Positions 1 through 7,281 of a stretch of 10,197 nt of DNA are shown here, piece after piece. The position numbers were made by a program, and so were the translations under genes. The notes beneath the pieces were generated by a model, which searched no databases, was not told where the DNA came from, and saw only the letters and a list, made by a program, of their open reading frames with translations. Source of the stretch: an uncultured bacterium (GTDB lineage Bacteria > Cyanobacteriota > Vampirovibrionia > Gastranaerophilales > Gastranaerophilaceae); the NCBI GenBank assembly GCA_900555175.1, contig USJT01000017.1, positions 1 through 10,197 on the forward strand. The letters are read 5' to 3'. Numbering within the stretch: position 1 is the first letter of the stretch; each line of letters opens with the position of its first letter.

Positions 1-499
1 TGATATGCTCTCGCTTGATACAGACAATCTTGCAAAAGTCAGAAATGAAAAAATGGGGTTTGTATTCCAAGGGTTTAACTTAATTTCAAGAACAACAGCA
101 CTGGAAAATGTAGAACTTCCAATGATTTATAAAGGAATTCCGGAAGAAGAAAGAATTGTAAGAGCCAAAAAAGCACTAAAAATAGTGGGACTTGAAAAGC
201 GAGAAGATCATATGCCAAACCAAATGTCAGGCGGTCAACAACAAAGAGTTGCAATCGCTCGAGCAATAGTGAATGATCCACCGCTAATTCTTGCAGATGA
301 ACCGACAGGAAACTTAGATACCAAAACAAGTATTGAAGTTATGGAATTTTTTGTAAACCTCAATAAAGAAATGGGTAAAACAATTGTTCTTGTAACTCAC
401 GAACCTGATATTGCACAATATTGTAAACGCGTTGTCAGATTTAAAGACGGCAACATAATTTCTGATGAAATAAATACTCACACAACAATTCCATATTAA
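1..499 (+). CDS. ABC transporter ATP-binding protein, MacB/LolD type (5' end cut by window)
   Basis: This is the nucleotide-binding subunit of an MacB/LolD-family exporter, an ATPase that would sit on the cytoplasmic face of the permease encoded just downstream. The reading frame is open to the left edge, so the true start and the Walker A loop lie outside the window. Numbering from the Met codon at position 5, the visible parts are the Q-loop (FVFQ, Gln22), the ABC signature MSGGQQQ (74-80), Walker B LILADEP (94-100) with catalytic Glu99, the D-loop GNLD (102-105) and the switch His132 in VTHE. The [18 protein letters not shown] signature and DEPTGNLD are typical of the MacB/LolD/FtsE group. 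It ends 11 bases before the permease, which has its own ribosome site, so the two are co-transcribed. MacB of E. coli fuses both parts; here they are separate. The exported substrate cannot be told from the sequence. Confidence 0.93.
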   Translation, partial: DMLSLDTDNLAKVRNEKMGFVFQGFNLISRTTALENVELPMIYKGIPEEERIVRAKKALKIVGLEKREDHMPNQMSGGQQQRVAIARAIVNDPPLILADEPTGNLDTKTSIEVMEFFVNLNKEMGKTIVLVTHEPDIAQYCKRVVRFKDGNIISDEINTHTTIPY

Positions 500-510
500 A
501 AAGGATAAAA

Positions 511-1737
511 ATGATAGATTTCAAATCACTGGTAAAAATGGCGGTAGTATCGCTAAAAATAAACAAAATGCGCTCTATTCTGACAAGTTTAGGCATAATT
601 ATCGGTGTAAGTGCTGTTATCATAATGCTTGCAGTCGGAACAGGCGCAAGTGAAAGAGTAAAAAAAGATATGGAATCAATGGGGAGTAATATTTTGACAA
701 TCCGTTCAGCTTCGGCAAAATCAGGCGGAGTCAGAATGGGAATGGGTACCAAACCAACTCTTACCATTAAAGATGCAAAAGCTATCGCAAAAAATGCAAG
801 AGGAATTTCTGCAGTAGCTTCAGTAAGCTCAGAATCAAAACAATTGACTTATGGGAACCAAAACTGGGCAACAAGTGTTTATGGTATAGATCCAGAATAT
901 TTTTATATTAAAAATTACGAAGTAGCTTCAGGCAGAGGATTTGTAAGAGAAGACATAAAAAATTCCGCCAAAGTAACTGTAATAGGTTCAACTGTTGCAG
1001 CAGAACTTTTTGGAGATCTTGATCCGATAGACAGAACAATAAGAGTAGGCGGTATTCCTTTTAGAGTAATCGGAACTTTAAAATCAAAAGGAAGTATGGG
1101 ACCTATGGATCAAGACGATTTGATATTTATTCCTATCACAACTGCTCAGAAAAAAGTTTTTGGAACAGTTTTCCCGGGCACTGTATCAATGATTGTCGTA
1201 AAAGGCTCTGATCCTGATGATGTAACTCTTGCTCAACAAGATATAGAAGAATTATTGGTTGCAAGACACAGAATAGGTAAAAATCAGGAAAACGATTTTG
1301 AAATAAGAAATTCAGCAGAATTTCAAGAAAAAATGAAATCAACGGTACAGACATTTGCAATTCTTCTTGCATCAATTGCATCAGTTTCATTACTTGTCGG
1401 CGGTATCGGGATTATGAATATTATGCTGGTGTCAGTAACTGAAAGAACCAAAGAAATTGGTATCAGAATGGCAATAGGGGCAAAACCATCAGATATTAGA
1501 ATACAATTTTTAATAGAATCATTCCTGCTATCAATAATCGGTGGGCTTATCGGTGTAGCAGTCGGTGTAATCGGTGCGCAAATAGTTCAAATTTCAGGTG
1601 TAATGAATGTATCAATTTCATTGTTTTCAATAATCTTGTCATTAGGATTTTCAGGGGCAATAGGAGTTTTGTTCGGCTATTACCCCGCATACAAAGCATC
1701 CCTATTAAATCCAATTGATGCACTCAGATATGAATAA
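511..1737 (+). CDS. MacB/FtsX-family ABC transporter permease
   Basis: This 408-residue integral membrane subunit partners the ATPase just upstream. The layout is that of the MacB permease half: a first membrane helix near residues 22-44, a periplasmic MacB core domain from about 50 to 270 (opening with MGSNILTIRS), then an FtsX domain with helices near 281-309, 331-356 and 369-394. The segment ERTKEIGIRMAIGAK (311-325) is the conserved cytoplasmic coupling stretch of the family, and the ending NPIDALRYE (400-408) is also characteristic. AAGGA at 501-505 lies 5 bases before the ATG and fixes the start. Relatives use mechanotransmission to drive export of peptides, macrolides, toxins or lipoproteins, usually with a MacA-type adaptor. 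No adaptor is visible here, but it may lie upstream outside the window. Family assignment is secure; the substrate is unknown. Confidence 0.95.
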   Translation: MIDFKSLVKMAVVSLKINKMRSILTSLGIIIGVSAVIIMLAVGTGASERVKKDMESMGSNILTIRSASAKSGGVRMGMGTKPTLTIKDAKAIAKNARGISAVASVSSESKQLTYGNQNWATSVYGIDPEYFYIKNYEVASGRGFVREDIKNSAKVTVIGSTVAAELFGDLDPIDRTIRVGGIPFRVIGTLKSKGSMGPMDQDDLIFIPITTAQKKVFGTVFPGTVSMIVVKGSDPDDVTLAQQDIEELLVARHRIGKNQENDFEIRNSAEFQEKMKSTVQTFAILLASIASVSLLVGGIGIMNIMLVSVTERTKEIGIRMAIGAKPSDIRIQFLIESFLLSIIGGLIGVAVGVIGAQIVQISGVMNVSISLFSIILSLGFSGAIGVLFGYYPAYKASLLNPIDALRYE

Positions 1738-1741
1738 TAAT

Positions 1742-3043
1742 CTACAAAGCTTCTAAAGCTGCAATTTTCATATCTTTCCAGTCAGGAGTATTGCCAAACC
1801 AGATTTCCTGAGCTGCGACCGCTTGAAATATCAGCATATCAAGACCTGTAATCGTTCTTAAATTGAATTTTTCAGCAGCCTTTATCAACAATGTTTTTTT
1901 AGGGTTATAAATTACATCATAAACAATAGCATTAGATGATAAAGTTCCTAAAGCATTTGGCTCAACAGGCATCATATCTGCAGATTTGCCAAGCATTCCG
2001 ATAGGAGTTGTATTTACAAGCATAGCATATTCGCCAAGATTTCTAATATTTTCTATCTGATAAACATTAAAATTAACAGCAGGAAATTTTCTTCTTACAT
2101 AATTCATCAAATCAATTGAATTTGGAATATTTCTTGTAAAGAAAGCAATTTCTTCAACTCCGCATTCTGTCAAAGCAACGCAAGCTGCATGAGCTGCCCC
2201 ACCTGTTCCTAAAATTGCAACCTTCTTACCTCTAAGATCAATATCACTCGGTATAGCTCGCCTAAAACCTATAACATCAGTATTATAAGCCTTTAAAGAT
2301 TTATCAGCATCAATATAAATAGTGTTAACAGCTCTTGCAAGATCCGCATACTTATCAACCTCATTTACAAACAATGAAACAGGTAATTTCAACGGTATAG
2401 TAACATTAAATCCTTTATACCCGTTACTTTTTAGCCATTTAATCCTATCAACTAGGTTATCAGGCGGGGTTTCCAAAATATCATAAGTTGCATTTATGCC
2501 CAAACTTTTAAATCCTGCTTCGTGAATAACCTTTGATAACGAGTGTCCGAGAGGATAACCTATAACACCAAATTTATTTTCTCTGGTATCTTTAATTTCA
2601 GGCTTTACAGGTTCATTTATAGGACTGCTGTTATAATTATTACTGTTATAATTTGTACTACTTATGTTATTTACGTTATTGCTGTAATTATTATAATTAT
2701 TGGAATTATTTGATGTTTCATTAATTTTTGACGGGTCAAAAATATAAGACGGAACTTCACTTTTTACGGTTTCAGCCTGCATTCCTGAATACGGTTTGTG
2801 TAAAGGTTCTGAATTTTCAGAGGCAATTTGATCCTGAATTGTTCTTTGAACGTATTGACATTCAGAATTTGTATTCTGTTGAGAATACGATGTAACTTGA
2901 GATGCAGATGCTGTTACAGATGATGTTGTAGATGAGGGTTCTGAAACAGGAGAAGATGTCCCTTGAGCCTTCAATTCTTCCACTGTAATTCCTAATTTTT
3001 TAGCTTTTTTTGCAAGATAACGTTCATACAATTCCGGATTCAT
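1742..3043 (-). CDS. aroE: Shikimate dehydrogenase with a long low-complexity N-terminal extension
   Basis: Catalyses NADPH-dependent reduction of 3-dehydroshikimate to shikimate in the aromatic amino-acid pathway (cytoplasm). The enzyme proper occupies residues ~157-433 (about 277 residues, normal AroE size). It shows shikimate-binding SLS (168-170), NVTIPLK (213-219) with catalytic Lys219, NTD (254-256) with the catalytic Asp, the nucleotide-binding loop GTGGAA (279-284), NTTPIGM (344-350) and a late GLDMLIFQA (400-408) with Gln407. Ahead of it lie ~155 extra residues: a charged, probably helical start (1-28), a Ser/Thr-rich stretch (29-60), a mixed segment, and an Asn-rich tract (112-138, 15 of 27 Asn). 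The start is supported by AGAGAGGG at 3051-3058, 7 bases upstream. No Met lies between residue 88 and the enzyme domain, so the arm cannot be explained by a start chosen too early. It is last in the operon and converges on the permease gene. Confidence 0.95.
   Translation of the reverse strand: MNPELYERYLAKKAKKLGITVEELKAQGTSSPVSEPSSTTSSVTASASQVTSYSQQNTNSECQYVQRTIQDQIASENSEPLHKPYSGMQAETVKSEVPSYIFDPSKINETSNNSNNYNNYSNNVNNISSTNYNSNNYNSSPINEPVKPEIKDTRENKFGVIGYPLGHSLSKVIHEAGFKSLGINATYDILETPPDNLVDRIKWLKSNGYKGFNVTIPLKLPVSLFVNEVDKYADLARAVNTIYIDADKSLKAYNTDVIGFRRAIPSDIDLRGKKVAILGTGGAAHAACVALTECGVEEIAFFTRNIPNSIDLMNYVRRKFPAVNFNVYQIENIRNLGEYAMLVNTTPIGMLGKSADMMPVEPNALGTLSSNAIVYDVIYNPKKTLLIKAAEKFNLRTITGLDMLIFQAVAAQEIWFGNTPDWKDMKIAALEAL
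2579..3043 (-). other. N-terminal extension of AroE (residues 1-155), low complexity
   Basis: This is the part of aroE that has no counterpart in standard AroE. Residues 1-28 are rich in Lys, Glu, Ala and Leu and look helical (for example KKLGITVEELKAQ at 16-28). Residues 29-60 contain 18 Ser/Thr out of 32. Residues 112-138 contain 15 Asn out of 27, mixed with Ser and Tyr. The composition suggests a short folded or docking helix on a long disordered tether. No domain is recognised. Confidence 0.8.
2628..2653. repeat. 15-base-period direct repeat in the Asn-rich tract of aroE
   Basis: CTGTTATAATT occurs at 2628-2638 and again at 2643-2653, exactly 15 bases apart, encoding two five-residue units of the kind NYNSN/NYNSS on the minus strand. 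Similar TTATAATTATT text recurs to about 2710. Repeats in multiples of three can expand or contract without breaking the frame, so this tract may vary in length between strains. Confidence 0.65.
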
Positions 3044-3050
3044 ATTTTTA

Positions 3051-3058
3051 CCCTCTCT
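3051..3058 (-). promoter_or_regulatory. Ribosome binding site of aroE
   Basis: AGAGAGGG on the minus strand sits 7 bases before the aroE ATG, inside the 25-base gap after topA. It matters because it supports the upstream start that includes the unusual N-terminal arm. Confidence 0.6.
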
Positions 3059-3068
3059 TACATTTATA

Positions 3069-5372
3069 TTACTCGCTTACCTGCGGAGAATTTTCATCCA
3101 ATTCCTTTTTATAATTACACTTCAAGCTTGAACATGCAATAACCGATCCTTTTTTCAAAACTTTTTTAACTAACAGGGAACCGCATTCAGGACATTTTTC
3201 ACCTGTGGGTTCATTCCATAAAACAAAATCACAATTCGGATACTTATCGCAGCCATAAAATATGGTTCCACGTTTTGATTTTCTCTCAACAATCGTTCCT
3301 TCACCACATTTCGGGCATTTTACTCCTGTTGATTTTCGATAAGGCTTTCTATGTTTGCAATTTTCATTTGTGCATTCCATATATTTGCCGTAAGGACCTG
3401 TTTTGAATATCATATCAGAACCGCATTTTTCACATTTTTCTTCGCAAACTTCCGGTTCGTTTGAATTTTCTTCACCTGTATCTTCTGACAAAGCGTTTAA
3501 AGACATCATTGTCTTACAATCAGGATAACCTGAACAACCCAAGAATTGAGAGCCGTTTTTACCAATTCTCAATACCATAGGTTTTCCGCAGTTCGGGCAT
3601 TTAATCTTACTTTCAATTCTTACGCGTTCACCTGTTTGCAAAGCGTTATTAACCTCTTTTATAAAAGGTTCATAAAAGTTTTCCAAAACATCATTCCAAA
3701 CAGCTTTTTTCTCTGCAATTTGGTCTAATTTTGTTTCCATGCCTGCAGTAAATTTATAATCCATAATATCTGCAAACTGAGCTACCAATTGTTTTGAAAC
3801 AGTTCTTCCCAAAAGTGTCGGATGAAGTGCTTTATCTTTCTTTTCAACATACTTACGGGTTTGAATAACTGTAATAATAGTTGCATAAGTAGACGGACGA
3901 CCGATACCGTATTCTTCCAAAGCCTTAACAAGTGATGCTTCGTTATATCTTGGCGGTGGTTGAGTAAAATGCTGTTTTGGTTCAACTTTAACACATTTTA
4001 CCTTATCTCCTTCATTCAAATCAGGAATTTTTGCTTCAGCTTCCTGTTCATCCTCATCAGCGTCATTATAAACTTTCAAAAATCCGTCAAAAGTTACCTT
4101 ACTTGTACCGGCCTTTAACGTATAATCACCTGCCGTAATTTCAACTGTCTTATTTGCAACTTCTGCAGGAGTCATTTGAGAAGACATAAATTTTTCCCAA
4201 ATCAATTTATACAATTTATACTGATCATTATCCAAGTATTTTTTAATACTTTCAGGAGTTCTTTCAGGATAAGACGGTCTGATAGCTTCGTGCGCATCCT
4301 GAACATTTTGTTTCCCTTTAACATAAATATTCGGTTTGGCAGGGTAATATTTTTCTCCGTAATTTGCCAAAATATAATCTTTTGCCATATTTTGAGCATC
4401 TTCGGAAACTCTCACACTATCAGTTCTCATATAAGTAATCAAACCAACAGGATTGCCGTCAATTTCAATACCTTCATACAACTTTTGAGCGACCTGCATT
4501 GTTTTTTGAACACCAAACCCAAGTTTTGAACTTGCTGCACGCTGCATAGTAGAAGTTATAAAAGGTGCTGTCGGTTTTCTTTTAGTAGATTTTTTCGTAA
4601 CCTTTGAAACATCAAATTCTGACGGATAATTAGTCAAGAAATCTGCAATCTTTTGAGCTTCATCTTTATTTTTTACAGATTTTTCAACAGCTTTACCCTT
4701 AATTTTAGATAATTCAGCTTCAAATGTCTTTCCGCCTTTATCTAACAACGTATGAATAGACCAATATTCTTGAGGAACAAATGCTTCAATTTCATCTTCT
4801 CTCTCGCAAATCATACGTAAAGCAACAGATTGAACACGTCCGGCAGATAAATTTCTGTTACCTATTTGCTTCCACAAAACAGGACTGAGCTTGTAACCTA
4901 CAAGTTTATCCAAAATTTGTCTTGTCTGCTGAGCTTTTACCATATCCATATCAATTCCGCGCGGATTTTCAACAGAATGTTTTACAGCCTTAGGGGTAAT
5001 TTCGTTAAATACAATACGGCAAATTTTTTCATCAGGCACTTTCAAAATCTGTCTTACATGCCATGCAATAGCTTCTCCCTCGCGGTCGGGGTCGGATGCG
5101 AGATAAACTTTATCGGCTTTTTTTCCCTTATCGTTTAATTTTTTAACAACTGCCTGCTTACCAGGTATAATTTCAAATTTAGGCTGGAAATGATTTTGAA
5201 TATCAAATCCTAAATTCTCAGTTGTAGGATCTTTAGTCGGCAAATTTCTAACATGCCCGTAACTTGCTTCAATTTGATATCCATCTCCTAAAATCTTTCT
5301 TATGGTTTTAGATTTAGCAGGAGACTCAACTATTACTAATGCTTTTTCTTTTTTTTCAGCTGTTTTTGCCAT
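3069..5372 (-). CDS. topA: DNA topoisomerase I (type IA)
   Basis: Relaxes negative supercoils by cutting and passing one strand through a 5'-phosphotyrosine link. The 767-residue protein is complete. The TOPRIM domain starts at residue ~10 with VIVESPAKS (Glu16 is the metal/acid residue) and includes DPDRE (94-98) with the Asp-x-Asp-x-Glu metal triad. The catalytic Tyr314 lies in ITYMRTDS (312-319), with Arg316 beside it. The tail carries four four-cysteine zinc ribbons: Cys592/595/613/619, Cys647/650/667/672, Cys686/689/708/714 and Cys727/730/747/752. These bind single-stranded DNA in relatives, and none is broken. GGAGAGGTGG at 5381-5390 gives a strong ribosome site before the ATG. It lies between dprA and aroE, 32 and 25 bases from them. 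Assignment is secure. Confidence 0.98.
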   Translation of the reverse strand: MAKTAEKKEKALVIVESPAKSKTIRKILGDGYQIEASYGHVRNLPTKDPTTENLGFDIQNHFQPKFEIIPGKQAVVKKLNDKGKKADKVYLASDPDREGEAIAWHVRQILKVPDEKICRIVFNEITPKAVKHSVENPRGIDMDMVKAQQTRQILDKLVGYKLSPVLWKQIGNRNLSAGRVQSVALRMICEREDEIEAFVPQEYWSIHTLLDKGGKTFEAELSKIKGKAVEKSVKNKDEAQKIADFLTNYPSEFDVSKVTKKSTKRKPTAPFITSTMQRAASSKLGFGVQKTMQVAQKLYEGIEIDGNPVGLITYMRTDSVRVSEDAQNMAKDYILANYGEKYYPAKPNIYVKGKQNVQDAHEAIRPSYPERTPESIKKYLDNDQYKLYKLIWEKFMSSQMTPAEVANKTVEITAGDYTLKAGTSKVTFDGFLKVYNDADEDEQEAEAKIPDLNEGDKVKCVKVEPKQHFTQPPPRYNEASLVKALEEYGIGRPSTYATIITVIQTRKYVEKKDKALHPTLLGRTVSKQLVAQFADIMDYKFTAGMETKLDQIAEKKAVWNDVLENFYEPFIKEVNNALQTGERVRIESKIKCPNCGKPMVLRIGKNGSQFLGCSGYPDCKTMMSLNALSEDTGEENSNEPEVCEEKCEKCGSDMIFKTGPYGKYMECTNENCKHRKPYRKSTGVKCPKCGEGTIVERKSKRGTIFYGCDKYPNCDFVLWNEPTGEKCPECGSLLVKKVLKKGSVIACSSLKCNYKKELDENSPQVSE

Positions 5373-5380
5373 TATTTATA

Positions 5381-5390
5381 CCACCTCTCC
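5381..5390 (-). promoter_or_regulatory. Ribosome binding site of topA
   Basis: GGAGAGGTGG on the minus strand, 8 bases before the topA ATG, is among the strongest Shine-Dalgarno matches in the window. It fits efficient independent initiation inside the operon. Confidence 0.7.
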
Positions 5391-5404
5391 TATAACTACT
5401 CTTT

Positions 5405-6508
5405 TTATTTTGAGTAATTTACAGAAGCAACTCTCTTATATCTGTCCCCGTCGACTTGTTTAATTATGCCTTTAAGCTCCATGGTTGTCAAGTACATTAG
5501 CAAATTATCTATACTTAATTTAGTAAATGCCTGCAACTCATCAACACATTTTTCTTCAATTTCAAGTGCTTCATAAATAACTTTTTCATCTTCGTTTAAA
5601 TCAGGGAAGTCAAACAAATTTTTCTGTTCTACCTTAACCTCCCAACCAAGAGTTTCTAAAATATCATCAGCGCAAGTAACTAATGTTGCACCGTTTTTTA
5701 ATAGCTTATAAATACCTTGAGTATTCGGATTTGTAATCAACCCCGGAATACACATCAATTCACGGCCTTGTTCCAATGTTAAATTTGCGGTAATCAATGC
5801 CCCGCTCTTTAACGAAGCTTCTGCAACAAGTGTTCCGTAAGACAATCCAGAAACTATCCTGTTTCTTTGAGGAAACCTAAATTTGATAGGCTGAAAAGTC
5901 GGGAAATATTCACTTACAACAGCACCGCAGCCATTTTCAATTTTTTTGTACAAATCCTTGTTTGCAGTAGGATAAGTATAGTCAAAACCGCTTGCAATAA
6001 CACCTATCGTCTTCAAATTGTTCTCTATTGCAGACACATGAGCCGTTGTATCAATTCCAGATGCCAACCCAGAAACTATACATATATCCGTATTGTTCAA
6101 CTGAGAAATCAGCATTGATAAAGCATCTTTTGCATATCTTGTTGCTTTTCGAGAACCGACAACAGCAAGCGTTCTTTTCAAATTGCAAGCTCCGATATCT
6201 CCTTTATAATACAAAACGGCAGGCGGATTATCTATATTTTTCAACATATAAGGATAATTTTCATCCTCAAATGTAAAATAATTTATCCCCCTGTTTTCAA
6301 CTTCTTTTAAAACTTTGTCAACATCAACTTTATCTCTTTGGCGCAAAAAATTCTCAGCCTTTTTTACACTTAAACCTTCAATATCTGATAATTTATTCGC
6401 ATTAAAAGCAGACTCGATATCTCCAAAGTAATTATACAGTCTTAAAATAAAAGAACTGTCAATCTCTTCTATTGATGAAAAAGCAATCCAATATTTATTT
6501 TTTGTCAT
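5405..6508 (-). CDS. dprA: DNA-processing protein DprA (Smf family)
   Basis: DprA binds incoming single-stranded DNA in natural transformation and loads RecA on it; homologues are also kept in bacteria not known to transform. The 367-residue length is usual. A helical N-terminal domain (~1-75, with a helix-hairpin-helix-like stretch near 40-57) precedes the Rossmann-like core, with VVGSR (116-120), SGLASGID (146-153), FPQRNRI (212-218) and SGALITA (235-241). Residues ~300-355 form a C-terminal winged-helix-like domain, as in many DprA proteins. The ATG lies 14 bases inside the end of the TPR frame, and upstream there is only a purine-rich stretch without a clear Shine-Dalgarno match, so translation may depend on the preceding frame. 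No other competence genes are in the window, so a role in DNA uptake here is inferred from the family. Confidence 0.96.
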   Translation of the reverse strand: MTKNKYWIAFSSIEEIDSSFILRLYNYFGDIESAFNANKLSDIEGLSVKKAENFLRQRDKVDVDKVLKEVENRGINYFTFEDENYPYMLKNIDNPPAVLYYKGDIGACNLKRTLAVVGSRKATRYAKDALSMLISQLNNTDICIVSGLASGIDTTAHVSAIENNLKTIGVIASGFDYTYPTANKDLYKKIENGCGAVVSEYFPTFQPIKFRFPQRNRIVSGLSYGTLVAEASLKSGALITANLTLEQGRELMCIPGLITNPNTQGIYKLLKNGATLVTCADDILETLGWEVKVEQKNLFDFPDLNEDEKVIYEALEIEEKCVDELQAFTKLSIDNLLMYLTTMELKGIIKQVDGDRYKRVASVNYSK

Positions 6509-6902
6509 TTTGTTTTTTCTTTATTCTTTCTATCAATTCTTTTATTTTTTCTTCTTCTTCTTTAGCAACATCTAAGTTAATATAATCTTCAAAATACTCG
6601 ATTGCGTCATCATAATCTCCTCTTGCAAAAAAGAGAATCCCAGCCTTTTTGTAAGCCGGAGAGAATGAATCATTATGAGCAATAGCTTTCAAATAATTTG
6701 AAAGAGCTTTATCAACTTCATCATTTGCCTCGTAAGCTTCCCCTAAATAATAATAAATCCATGGATTTTCAGATTTATATTCCAAAACATTCTCAAAATT
6801 TTCAATAGCGCTTGCATAATCACCAAGCTCAAAATGAACTCTGCCTAAATCATAATAAACATCATAATTATCAGGCTGTTTGTCCAAAATATTCAAGCTC
6901 AT
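6495..6902 (-). CDS. TPR protein, C-terminal fragment
   Basis: This is the second piece of the split TPR gene, placed at the in-frame ATG at 6900-6902 (135 residues, starting MSLNILDKQPDN). It overlaps the first frame by 32 bases. Repeats begin at YDVYYDLGRVHFELGDY, PWIYYYLGEAYEANDE and SPAYKKAGILFFARGDY, and a Lys/Glu-rich helix ends the protein. No good ribosome site precedes this ATG. An ATG further upstream at 7047-7049 would add a hydrophobic stretch unlike TPR, which is just the other frame read out of register. Separate translation is possible but less likely than a broken single gene. Confidence 0.55.
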   Translation of the reverse strand: MSLNILDKQPDNYDVYYDLGRVHFELGDYASAIENFENVLEYKSENPWIYYYLGEAYEANDEVDKALSNYLKAIAHNDSFSPAYKKAGILFFARGDYDDAIEYFEDYINLDVAKEEEEKIKELIERIKKKQNDKK

Positions 6903-7278
6903 CAATTGCCAAATCCAAACGCGCATCTTCCATATAAAATCTTGCAAGGTAATGACGCAAAACAAGATTTTCAGGAACTTCACCCAATCCGCGAGACACA
7001 AGAGCAATTCCGCTTCCCATATCTTTTCTGCGATAATATATATCTGCAAGGTTTATATAAACCTCAGGCAATCTAGGATTTAACTCCTGTGATTTTAAAT
7101 AATTCTTTTCGGCTTTATCAAATTCACCCAAATTTGCATAACACAATCCTATATTGTTATACAATTCAGCATTATCCTTGCAAGTTTCCAAAACTGAACT
7201 GAATATATCAATAGCCTTTTTATAATCGCCTTTTTTATAAAATTCTAACGCTTTATCTACTTTTTCTTTTTCACTCAT
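6871..7278 (-). CDS. TPR protein, N-terminal fragment
   Basis: This is the first 135-residue piece of the split TPR gene. Its ATG is 3 bases after the lptA stop, with AGGG about 10 bases upstream inside the end of lptA. Repeats lie near residues 6-38, 39-71 (with AELYNNIGLCYANLGEFDKA) and 72-105 (starting PEVYINLADIYYRR), and a fourth repeat begins at 106. The last residues, FGQTA, are out of register with the TPR pattern and are followed at once by TGA, as expected of a read-out after a frameshift. Confidence 0.7.
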   Translation of the reverse strand: MSEKEKVDKALEFYKKGDYKKAIDIFSSVLETCKDNAELYNNIGLCYANLGEFDKAEKNYLKSQELNPRLPEVYINLADIYYRRKDMGSGIALVSRGLGEVPENLVLRHYLARFYMEDARLDLAIDELEYFGQTA

Positions 7279-7281
7279 AAT

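Larger units (their letters stand above)
6495..7278 (-). pseudogene. Tetratricopeptide-repeat protein split by a frameshift (full span)
   Basis: Two overlapping frames together encode one TPR protein of about 260 residues with seven 34-residue repeats. The first frame covers repeats 1-3 and most of 4; the second finishes repeat 4 and carries repeats 5-7 and a charged Lys/Glu tail. The break is near 6886-6894, in the run GAATATTTTGGAC on the minus strand. Restoring two bases (ATAT for AT) joins ...IDELEY to ILDKQPDN and makes repeat 4 exactly 34 residues, with the Leu and Ala-Ile positions aligned to repeat 5. Removing one base instead would give 33 residues. The gene lies between lptA and dprA. 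There is no signal peptide, so the product is probably cytoplasmic and would act as a protein-binding scaffold with an unknown partner. It could be a real mutation, an assembly or sequencing error, or two separately translated halves. TPR identity is sure; its status is not. Confidence 0.75.

Noticed and set aside
1748..1760. Small hairpin AGCTT-CTA-AAGCT at the convergent gene ends, as a terminator
   Set aside because: The stem is only 5 base pairs with little GC, lies inside the aroE coding end and has no proper T run, so it is too weak to call.
2780..2782. Internal start of aroE at Met88 to shorten the N-terminal arm
   Set aside because: It still leaves about 68 residues of non-AroE sequence including the Asn tract, and the upstream start has the ribosome site.
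4176..4529. A 117-codon open frame on the plus strand opposite topA
   Set aside because: It lies wholly within the conserved coding sequence of topA, has no ribosome site and no recognisable protein features. Other antisense frames over topA, dprA and the permease gene were dropped for the same reason.
6871..6902. Programmed ribosomal frameshift in the TPR gene
   Set aside because: Joining the frames needs a +1 or -2 shift. I see no -1 slippery heptamer, no RF2-like CTT-TGA site and no strong downstream structure, so a mutation or assembly error fits better.
6903..7049. Longer start at 7047-7049 for the second TPR fragment
   Set aside because: The added residues are hydrophobic and not TPR-like. 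They are the out-of-register reading of the first fragment, which holds good TPR sequence there.
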